Shown in pieces: positions 1-6,853 of a stretch of 64,000 nucleotides of DNA (its first letter is position 1; the number at the start of each line of letters is the position of its first letter). A program made the position numbers and the translations under genes. Location: the NCBI GenBank assembly GCA_049323755.1, contig JBMOPE010000011.1:1-64000 (forward strand), given 5' to 3'. This DNA is from BRHc4a sp049323755 (GTDB taxonomy: Bacteria; Bacillota; Desulfotomaculia; Desulfotomaculales; Desulfocucumaceae). The notes below the pieces were generated by a model. That model saw nothing but the letters and a program-made list of their open reading frames with translations, made no database searches and was not told the origin of the DNA.

Positions 1-714
1 ACAATTAAGGCCTTTTAAGTATAATGCGTTAAAAGGGGGCAATTGCATTAATAGCCAATTGTCCCCTCAAAATACTGCCTTATTTTATATCGATTTGGAC
101 TTTACACAAAGTTCGGGATAGACCCTTCTTATAGTTTTTTTAATTGAGGAATTAGTCTTTAAAATTGAGAATGTGGCATTGTTATTGGTTCTTTGCTTAT
201 CAATAATCATTCTACCCTGTACCGAATACCTTATCGCTAGAAAGTATCGATGATACTAGATTATTAGGAGGGTATTAGGCTGCCGTTCCTTCGCCCTTAT
301 ATCAGGCGAGTGGCTTTTTAGGTGACATCATTCCCCGTATGAGTCAATCCCTGTCTCCTTTTAGTTTGCAAAATTAGACATTTCTTATCAAAGGATTATA
401 AAAATCCAATAGACAATTCCTTTATTGATAATATTTGCCTGTTAGGTTTTCTATTTTTCCTAAATTCGAGGAAATTCCGTATTTAGAGAGGTATATGATT
501 ATTTATATTTGTGATGTTTAATATAATGGTATATATCTTATTGCTGCAACAACTAATTTTAAATCCCTTGGGGATACCCTAAAAGGATGTACAAATAAAA
601 TGTTTTATAATCACCATATAAACAGTGCCCTTCACCTGATGTGTATAGCACATAAAAAAATGGGCGGAAGGAATTAATCCTTTCACCACGCGTTGATTTT
701 ATTGGGAATAGCCG
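1..714. other. AT-rich region without an intact gene
   Basis: No open frame with a ribosome binding site is visible on either strand. A hairpin with arms GGGGCAATTG and CAATTGTCCCC lies at 36-66. Around 101-126 the text TTTACACAAAGTTCGGGATA resembles the terminal repeats of IS256-type elements, but no transposase is present. The broken toxin gene that follows suggests that this is decayed sequence. Confidence 0.5.
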
Positions 715-827
715 TTACCGTTTTATTCTCCTGGCTAACTCATCATATATGTTTTCCCTGGTTCCTATCAGGGCAATAACTATTAATTTGCTTTCCTCGT
801 GATATAGTAGATGGCCCGGTATTCCAC
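715..827 (-). pseudogene. ParE/RelE-type toxin remnant, frameshifted
   Basis: The minus strand encodes a C-terminal piece of a ParE/RelE-type toxin in two frames. The first frame reads VEYRAIYYI, and after a one-base shift the second reads EESKLIVIALIGTRENIYDE followed by LARRIKR and a stop. The combination of a strand ending in YYI, a second strand LIVIALIG and a basic C-terminal helix is typical of this toxin fold. The N-terminal half is missing, and no antitoxin is recognisable nearby. The gene should therefore be inactive. The family assignment rests on motif memory only; the frameshift itself is directly visible. Confidence 0.55.
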
Positions 828-898
828 CCCCCCTGAATTATGCTCATTCTGTGAAAGTCATTTGGGATTTTAAAAGAATTGTTTATGTGACCGTATTA

Positions 899-1387
899 CT
901 ACTTTATATCTTGCACGCTTTTTTTTGCAGATTTTCCTGTCATATGTTCAATTTTGACTTCTACCACACATACTGCATTCCAGTCGTTTTCAATCTCTCG
1001 CTTTCCCTCTTCTGGATAGTCAGGGGAATACTTTTCAATTAAACTATCAAGAGCATATCGCCTCTCACTATCATCTGTCAGAATCCTTGCCTTTCCAAAA
1101 ACAACTACACTGCGGAACTTGGTAGCAAAGGCTTTCGGTACAACCTCATCTTTTTCTATAACACAAAATGTTACCTTGTCATTCTTTTTTATGCTGTCAA
1201 TCTTATGACCTTCTTTTGCACAATGAAAAAACAGCTTGTCGTCCTTGAAAACATAATTTAATGGTACTGTATAAGGGTAATTATCATCGCCTATTACGCC
1301 CAAAACTCCTGTTGAACAAGTTTGTAAAATTTCAATGGTTTCTTCTTGAGACAACAGTTGGTTTTTCCTTCTCATCTTTCTAAACAT
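899..1387 (-). CDS. pyridoxamine 5'-phosphate oxidase-like flavoprotein (NimA-like)
   Basis: This is a small cytoplasmic flavoprotein of the split-barrel PNPOx/NimA class, about 162 residues, the normal size for the group. The N-terminal helix with LSQEETIEILQTCSTGVLG is followed by DDNYPYTVPLNYVF, the usual FMN-binding strands. FHCAKEGHKIDSIKKN and the VTFCVIEKDE strand are also typical of NimA-like proteins. The start chosen is the ATG at 1387, because GGAGGTG stands six bases before it; a longer frame to 1423 has no such site. Family members bind FMN or heme and can reduce nitroimidazoles, but the physiological substrate is unknown. It is a single gene with a hairpin in its leader. Confidence 0.8.
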   Translation of the reverse strand: MFRKMRRKNQLLSQEETIEILQTCSTGVLGVIGDDNYPYTVPLNYVFKDDKLFFHCAKEGHKIDSIKKNDKVTFCVIEKDEVVPKAFATKFRSVVVFGKARILTDDSERRYALDSLIEKYSPDYPEEGKREIENDWNAVCVVEVKIEHMTGKSAKKSVQDIK

Positions 1388-1418
1388 AACTGCACCTCCA
1401 TAAAAAATACCTGAAATA

Positions 1419-1447
1419 TTCACTCCTACAAGGCTTAAAGGAGTGAA
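1419..1447 (-). promoter_or_regulatory. perfect 9-bp hairpin in the leader of the NimA-like gene
   Basis: TTCACTCCT and AGGAGTGAA pair perfectly across an 11-base loop, ending about 30 bases upstream of the start codon at 1387. No T-run follows, so it is more likely a leader structure or operator than a terminator. The rest of the gap to 1817 shows nothing else that can be supported. Confidence 0.4.
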
Positions 1448-1817
1448 GCCCAGGCACTTAGGTTTTCTCTACCCAGCGGCAAAGAAAAGTGTAATTTATT
1501 AAATTGCTTTTATTAGCATAACAAATTGCTTGGCAAGGGTCAAAACAATTTTGCAATTTTAATAAAATGCAGTGGGATAGATTATATAAATAATCTTCGC
1601 ATTTTTCTATTACTATACTTATTCCTCAGTTGCTGCAAAGGCTGGAAGGCTGGGAGGTTTGGGGGAACGAGGTCGCTTAGAAAAGAATCTAGCTACTTAT
1701 TTTATTGAAATTTTATATATAATGTCAACTTTCGACATATTCTTTGAAGGATAAATAATAGACAATGTTAAATGACTTAAAAAGACAAAAGTTTAATATA
1801 CAATAAAGAATTGCGAG

Positions 1818-4085
1818 ATGTTTGCAGTAATGACATCACTAATCAAAAAGCTATTTCCTTTGCAGATTACCAAACGCTTTTTCCTTTGGATTGTCTTATT
1901 AATCATCATACCGATTATTACTCTGGCAGTGATTACCCAGTTAAGTTACCTTGAAGATAGAAAGGCTAGGAGGGAAACGGAACTAAATATTGTTGCGTCC
2001 TACCTGGATAAACGGTTGCCAGGTTCCTTTATGGAAATTTTAAAGCAAAAGGATTCATTGGATAAGCCCGTAGACGAGCAGGTAAAGGTACTAAATGCCG
2101 TACTGCAACCAATTATAGAAGATGTTTCATTAACCCACCCCAGTATAGGTCTGGGGTATTATTCCATTGAATTGGATCGCATTCTCGCGATAGGTCCCGA
2201 ATTTGATACTTCAATGCTAAAACCACTACCACATAATTTACAATACTTTAAGATATATGAAACAGGAAAACCGGCAGTGGTTTACTCCAATACCTCTGTT
2301 AGCTGGAAGGGAAAACCTATCATAAACCTGGCCTACCCAATTTATCGCAACGGTAAAATTATTGGCCATACCTGGGCTAACGTAAATCTGGAAGAAGAGT
2401 ATGCAGAGGCATGGGGCAGAAGGTGGAAAATCCTCATAACAGGGCCGATCATGCTGGGGGCTATAGTTTTTATGTCCTGGCTGGCTTTTAGACGATTCAA
2501 AAGAGATTTAGAGAGTTTTGCCAATGCTGTTGTCCATGACAACGGTGAGCTTCCAGAAGGTATCATGCCGGAATTTAAACCTTTACTAGATGAAGTCAAA
2601 AAACGCACCAAAGAACTTCAAAATGAAATCACCGAGCGGAAGCATGTGGAGACGGCGTTAAGATTAAAAGAAAAAAAATTTAAAAGCATTTTTATGGAAT
2701 CACCAATTGGGATTGAATTATATGATAAGAATGGTCTATTGACTAATGTAAACAAGGCTTGTCTAGACATATTTGGCGTATCAAATATTGATGAATTAAA
2801 AGGATTTAATCTTTTTGAGGACCCCAACATTCCAGAAGAAGAAAAGAAGAAAATTATCAACGGTGATCAAGTAAGATATGAAGTTGAGTTTGATTTTGAT
2901 TTAGTCAGGATGAAAAGATTGTATGAGACGTCAAAATTCGGTATCATTCACATCGACGTTCTTATATCCCCATTGGGGAAAGACGGAGATGTTTATCACG
3001 GTTTTCTAGTTCATATTCAGGAAATAAGCGAGCGTAAGCGGGCAGAAGAGCAGTTGCGAGTATCCGAGGAACGGTTCTCCAAAGCATTCAACTCAGGCCC
3101 TGTTTCTATGGTAATAACTTTACTAGATGATGGAACAATAATTGAAGCAAACGAGAATTTTTTGTATCAATTTGGGTATAAACGTGAAGAGGTAATTGGT
3201 CGCACAACAACAGAGTTAAAATTGTTTGAAGATATTAATAATCGTTCGAAGATTGTTCAGTCAATTAAAGAACAAGGATCTGTTTGCAATTCAGAACTGA
3301 TATACAATAAAAAGTCAGGAGATACATTTATAGGCTTATATTCAGGAGTAGCACTTACACTTTTGGGTAAGCAGTGTATATTTACAATAATTAATGATAT
3401 AACTGAGCTTAGGCAGTTACAAAAGGAAATAGCCCGACTTGACCAGCTGAACCTTGTCGGAGAAATGGCAGCCAGTATTGGACACGAAGTAAGAAACCCG
3501 ATGACTACAGTACGTGGATTCCTGCAATTACTTGCGAAAAAAGAGGAATGCTCTAAACATAAAGATTATCTGTATCTTATGATAGAAGAACTTGACAGGG
3601 CTAATTTAATAATTAGCGAGTTCCTTTCTCTTGCTAAAAACAAGACTGCTGAATTAACCATGAAAAATCTCAAATCTATAGTGGAAAACCTGTTCCCTTT
3701 AATCCAAGCGGACGCTATGGAGTCTGATATGTATACTAATCTTCAGCTTGAGAATGTTCCTGATTTACTATTGGACGAAAAAGAAATTCGTCAGTTAATA
3801 CTTAACCTTGTTAGAAACGGGTTAGAATCAATGTCCCCTGGTGGGGAAATGACTATAAAAACGTTTGTAGACAAAGAAGGAATTGTTCTTGCCGTTCAGG
3901 ACGATGGTAAAGGGATAGCACCGGAGGTGCTTAAAAAAATAGGCACGCCTTTCTTTACCACAAAAGAAGCCGGAACAGGTTTAGGATTGGCAGTTTGTAA
4001 TAGTATTGCTTCAAGGCACAATGCAAAAATTGATATAGAAACAAATCTAAGGGGGACAACGTTTTTTGTTAGGTTTAAGCAGTAA
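1818..4085 (+). CDS. membrane sensor histidine kinase with two PAS domains
   Basis: A 755-residue sensor kinase. A first membrane helix (about residues 22-42) and a second (about 205-223) enclose an extracytoplasmic sensor domain. A linker leads to two PAS domains (about 285-400 and 410-535), each starting with the KSIFMESPIGIEL or KAFNSGPVSMVIT type of motif. The H-box GHEVRNPMTTVRGFLQLL carries the phosphorylated His556. The ATPase domain has the N-box LILNLVRNGLESM, the G1 box DDGKGI and the G2 box GTGLGL. The organisation is like Bacillus and Clostridia kinases of the KinA/KinE and AtoS type. No response regulator is adjacent, so it is an orphan. No good ribosome binding site precedes the ATG at 1818; ATG 1830 is an alternative start. 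Confidence 0.88.
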   Translation: MFAVMTSLIKKLFPLQITKRFFLWIVLLIIIPIITLAVITQLSYLEDRKARRETELNIVASYLDKRLPGSFMEILKQKDSLDKPVDEQVKVLNAVLQPIIEDVSLTHPSIGLGYYSIELDRILAIGPEFDTSMLKPLPHNLQYFKIYETGKPAVVYSNTSVSWKGKPIINLAYPIYRNGKIIGHTWANVNLEEEYAEAWGRRWKILITGPIMLGAIVFMSWLAFRRFKRDLESFANAVVHDNGELPEGIMPEFKPLLDEVKKRTKELQNEITERKHVETALRLKEKKFKSIFMESPIGIELYDKNGLLTNVNKACLDIFGVSNIDELKGFNLFEDPNIPEEEKKKIINGDQVRYEVEFDFDLVRMKRLYETSKFGIIHIDVLISPLGKDGDVYHGFLVHIQEISERKRAEEQLRVSEERFSKAFNSGPVSMVITLLDDGTIIEANENFLYQFGYKREEVIGRTTTELKLFEDINNRSKIVQSIKEQGSVCNSELIYNKKSGDTFIGLYSGVALTLLGKQCIFTIINDITELRQLQKEIARLDQLNLVGEMAASIGHEVRNPMTTVRGFLQLLAKKEECSKHKDYLYLMIEELDRANLIISEFLSLAKNKTAELTMKNLKSIVENLFPLIQADAMESDMYTNLQLENVPDLLLDEKEIRQLILNLVRNGLESMSPGGEMTIKTFVDKEGIVLAVQDDGKGIAPEVLKKIGTPFFTTKEAGTGLGLAVCNSIASRHNAKIDIETNLRGTTFFVRFKQ

Positions 4086-4152
4086 TTAAAGCTATTACAT
4101 CACAATCTTAGTTGTAAGATAATATAAATGTTGTATTTATAGTATAAATTAG

Positions 4153-4183
4153 ACGCTACATGAAGCCTCATGAGCGTTTTTTT
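4153..4183 (+). terminator. intrinsic terminator of the PAS kinase gene
   Basis: ACGCTACATGA pairs with TCATGAGCGT, and a T-run follows at once. It lies 68 bases after the kinase stop codon. Confidence 0.75.
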
Positions 4184-4187
4184 AAAC

Positions 4188-4412
4188 GTGGACAATGGGG
4201 AAGAACTTTGTCTCCTGACGACCAGGGGCAGACCCCAGCGGGAGGTCCGGAATATTCGCCAGCTCGTCGTCGCCGACAGAACGTTTCATTCCAGAAAACC
4301 CCCGGAGGTTCGCGATAGAATCGTCGAACTCATGGGTGACGTTCCCAGGATAGAACTTTTCGCCGGAGAATGGTCGGACGGCTGGGATGCCTGGGGGAAT
4401 GAGGTAGCGTAG
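4188..4412 (+). pseudogene. C-terminal remnant of a phage MT-A70 adenine methyltransferase
   Basis: The open frame contains GEELCLLTTRGRPQREVRN, then HSRKPPEVRDRIVELMGD, then RIELFAGEWSDGWDAWGNEV and a stop. This is the characteristic C-terminal third of MT-A70 family DNA N6-adenine methyltransferases, common in phages and prophages. The catalytic DPPW region is missing, and the frame starts inside the preceding terminator without a ribosome binding site. It is a truncated relic. The segment is GC-rich compared with its AT-rich surroundings, which supports a foreign origin shared with the relics at 5679-5966. Confidence 0.75.
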
Positions 4413-4430
4413 TGGTAATAATATGCAACA

Positions 4431-5525
4431 TTAACTTGTTCCAGTATTTTTATACTGTTGAAGTAATCTTAGGATTTTACCTGTGATTTCAGTAAAGTTA
4501 ACTCCAGAGTTATAAATAGCTTGTTTAATGCCGGGTGTGCCTATAACTTCCAGTAATTTGTCGTAACCGGCGTTATCCAGCTTTTTGATTTCTTCTCTAA
4601 AGATCGATATGTTTTCAAGGTGTTCCTGTGAGGGTTTTATCAGTGAATCGTAGTCCTTATTGCGGATCATGGCCCTGGCCGCCATAATTCCGCTGATCAT
4701 ACTCTCAATTGCACCAGTTCCTATGAGTCTGTCCGTTAATCCTGCAGCTCGCCCGGCAAGTAAGATATTGCCTACCCTAAATTTAGTAACCGTTCCTGTG
4801 GAAAATAAGGGCGTAAGCAGCTTATAAATAAATTCCAAGTGCTCGAGCCCTTCTTTTTCGATAAAAATTGTAAAAAGTTTCTTAAGGTCGGGTTCCATGG
4901 GGCCAATATAATACAAGCCAACAATAGCCTGAGAAAAGCTAAATGGGGTAATCCTGGCGTAACCCTGCCCGGCATACTCGGTGTCTAAATAAAAGACCGA
5001 GCTGTCGGTTTTAAAAGAGCCAATAGCAACACCACCTATAATATGAACTACACCATGCTGTTTCCAAACCCCTAATTCCTTTGCGGGTGTATCCTTCCCA
5101 TTGGCAACCACAACACAGTCATATTTTTTGGATAACTCTTTATAATCAGCGGGTCTGTTGAAGTGTACCGTGGTTTTTTTTAAATCCCTCAGCAATTGTT
5201 GTTCAAGAGACTCGTATCCGATAGCTCCCCTGGGGATAAAATATCCCAGGTTTCCTTTCACTGTGACTTCTTTAGAAGGAGACTTCATGGTAAAGCTTTT
5301 ACATTCAGACAACGGTTTTATATCGATTTTATAGTTATTTCTTAAATCTTCAATTATCTCGCCACCGAACCTTTGTTTAAAGAGATTTAGCCAGACCGTT
5401 ACAGAAGGCCAAACCCAGCCTACAAAGCTATTCCTTTCAAACACGTCCGGGATGACTCCCAATCTTTCACATTCCCTGGCACAAGCCAGTCCGGCTGGAC
5501 CGGCTCCGATAATGGCGATTTTCAT
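4431..5525 (-). CDS. FAD-dependent oxidoreductase, geranylgeranyl-reductase-like
   Basis: A 364-residue flavoprotein. The dinucleotide-binding motif MKIAIIGAGPAGLACARECE is at the extreme N-terminus. A conserved internal stretch, VGNILLAGRAAGLTDRLIGTG, corresponds to the second FAD-contacting motif of the geranylgeranyl reductase/lycopene cyclase-like superfamily. There is no signal peptide or membrane helix. A GGGGTAAG site precedes the ATG at 5525. It stands alone on the minus strand between two sets of phage relics that lie on the plus strand. Its own base composition resembles the host, so it is unlikely to be phage cargo. The substrate cannot be named from sequence. Confidence 0.72.
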   Translation of the reverse strand: MKIAIIGAGPAGLACARECERLGVIPDVFERNSFVGWVWPSVTVWLNLFKQRFGGEIIEDLRNNYKIDIKPLSECKSFTMKSPSKEVTVKGNLGYFIPRGAIGYESLEQQLLRDLKKTTVHFNRPADYKELSKKYDCVVVANGKDTPAKELGVWKQHGVVHIIGGVAIGSFKTDSSVFYLDTEYAGQGYARITPFSFSQAIVGLYYIGPMEPDLKKLFTIFIEKEGLEHLEFIYKLLTPLFSTGTVTKFRVGNILLAGRAAGLTDRLIGTGAIESMISGIMAARAMIRNKDYDSLIKPSQEHLENISIFREEIKKLDNAGYDKLLEVIGTPGIKQAIYNSGVNFTEITGKILRLLQQYKNTGTS

Positions 5526-5678
5526 ATAGGAACTTACCCCGTTTAGTTTTATTTTCTCTATTTTTACTTACTTGCAGCTAACTTATCCAAATACTCTTAC
5601 TGCGTATGACAAAAAAATTACGTTAAAGCGACTCAAGGAGAGAGTCTCTATTTTATTTTGAGGTAACTCCAGGAGGGG

Positions 5679-5966
5679 GTGAGCGAGTTCGAGGACATCC
5701 TCCGCGACCAGAGCAACGAAGACCGGCAGGACGACGCTCTCCGGTTCTATCGGGTCAACCAGGAGGAGATGGATCGGGGCGTGGAGGTTCTCGGGCCTTC
5801 GGCTCTGAGTACATGAATAACCTGATCGACGAGGATATACAGATTTTTAACCCCGCGAACTTTACCTGTTTCGATTACACCAATAGCCAAGATTAAAGAA
5901 TATCGCAAGAGGGTTTTCGGGGTGGAGACGGCCCGGACTTTACCGATGGCAGGGGATTGCATTTGA
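5679..5966 (+). pseudogene. phage relics (terminase-like and unknown fragments)
   Basis: A strong GGAGGGG site precedes a 45-codon GTG frame (5679-5816) that reads VSEFEDILRDQSNEDRQDDA and then YRVNQEEMDRGVEVL. This wording resembles the middle of phage terminase large subunits before it breaks off. A second frame (5813-5896) reads MNNLIDEDIQIFNPANF. A third (5880-5966) reads IKEYRKRVFGVETARTLPMA. None is complete. The block is GC-rich and on the same strand as the methylase relic at 4188. I infer a decayed prophage whose remaining end lies beside the tRNA cluster. The terminase call is from memory and moderately uncertain. Confidence 0.5.
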
Positions 5967-6032
5967 TCACGGCAGGGGATTTAACTTAGCCTAAAAAAGT
6001 CCCCTGCCGCCAGTCCTCTGCCGTCAAAACAA

Positions 6033-6062
6033 AAATCACCTACTCCTTAAAGTAGGTGATTT
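6033..6062 (-). terminator. terminator downstream of tRNA-Cys
   Basis: A perfect 12-bp stem, AAATCACCTACT with AGTAGGTGATTT, has a six-base loop and is followed on the minus strand by a T-rich run. It ends the Gly-Cys tRNA transcript. Confidence 0.85.
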
Positions 6063-6096
6063 CGCTGTCCCTTGTCTTCCAAGGGCTTCAGCTCTT

Positions 6097-6171
6097 TGGA
6101 GGCGACACCCAGATTTGAACTGGGGAATGGAGGATTTGCAGTCCTCTGCCTTACCACTTGGCTATGTCGCC
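6097..6171 (-). tRNA. tRNA-Cys (anticodon GCA)
   Basis: The minus strand gives a 75-base cloverleaf. The acceptor stem GGCGACA pairs with TGTCGCC, the discriminator is T as expected for cysteine, and CCA is encoded. The anticodon loop contains GCA, and GTTCAAATC is the T-arm. It is the last gene of the tRNA cluster. Confidence 0.96.
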
Positions 6172-6181
6172 GGACATAAAA

Positions 6182-6256
6182 TGGAGCGGAAGACGAGATT
6201 CGAACTCGCGACCCTCGCCTTGGCAAGGCGATGCTCTACCACTGAGCTACTTCCGC
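6182..6256 (-). tRNA. tRNA-Gly (anticodon GCC)
   Basis: A 75-base cloverleaf on the minus strand with acceptor GCGGAAG, anticodon arm CGCCTTGCCAAGGCG, T-loop GTTCGAATC and encoded CCA. It lies about ten bases upstream of tRNA-Cys and is probably co-transcribed with it. Confidence 0.96.
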
Positions 6257-6376
6257 ACGTTTTTACTACTTATTTTTTTAGGTCTCTTTGTGCCTGCCGC
6301 TATAGTTTATCATATTTCTGAATCGCTTGTCAAGTAAGGAATTTCTGGATTTAAAGGATAGAGTCCGAATAAAAAA

Positions 6377-6392
6377 CCCTGACTCTTCAGGG
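6377..6392 (-). terminator. terminator between tRNA-Phe and tRNA-Gly
   Basis: CCCTGA and TCAGGG pair over a CTCT loop, and six T residues follow on the minus strand (6371-6376). It separates the Asp-Phe pair from the Gly-Cys pair, so the tRNA cluster is probably two transcripts. Confidence 0.8.
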
Positions 6393-6404
6393 CTTTGCCT
6401 TGAC

Positions 6405-6480
<76 letters not shown>

Positions 6481-6485
6481 ATTGG

Positions 6486-6562
6486 TGGCGGAGCTGACGG
6501 GACTTGAACCCGCGGTCTCCGGCTTGACAGGCCGGCATGTTAACCACTACACCACAGCTCCG
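6486..6562 (-). tRNA. tRNA-Asp (anticodon GTC)
   Basis: A 77-base cloverleaf on the minus strand beginning GGAGCTG, with anticodon arm GCCGGCCTGTCAAGCCGG, T-loop GTTCAAGTC and an encoded GCCA end. It is the first gene of the cluster. Confidence 0.96.
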
Positions 6563-6853
6563 TATCTTCCGGCGGCTTACTTTTCGCAGCACCGCCGTTC
6601 ACTGACAATGATAAGTATACAAAATCTTATCGAAGAAGTCAAATGGTATTTTTACTTTATTATTAAATAATTGTCCAGTTTTTAATCCCGTTTGCCGCGT
6701 GGCTTTTTACATTTTGTCAGACAGCCTGCATGTATTATCGGCTTAGTTTGAAAAAAAGTAAATACTTTTGTCTAACCAGTTAAAAAAGAAGGAAATAATG
6801 GCGCCGACAAAGTATTAATTTTGGAAATGAAGTAGCAATTTGGAGGTTATGGT

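Noticed and set aside
240..380. Riboswitch candidate in the first gap
   Set aside because: Some words recall riboswitch cores, but no complete consensus of cobalamin, c-di-AMP or c-di-GMP types could be fitted and no suitable downstream gene exists.
851..1042. 63-codon frame on the plus strand opposite the NimA-like gene
   Set aside because: It overlaps the 3' end of a well-supported gene, has no ribosome binding site and reads as a low-complexity hydrophobic chain.
1526..1708. 60-codon frame upstream of the PAS kinase
   Set aside because: No ribosome binding site and no recognisable domain; the region looks like decayed intergenic DNA.
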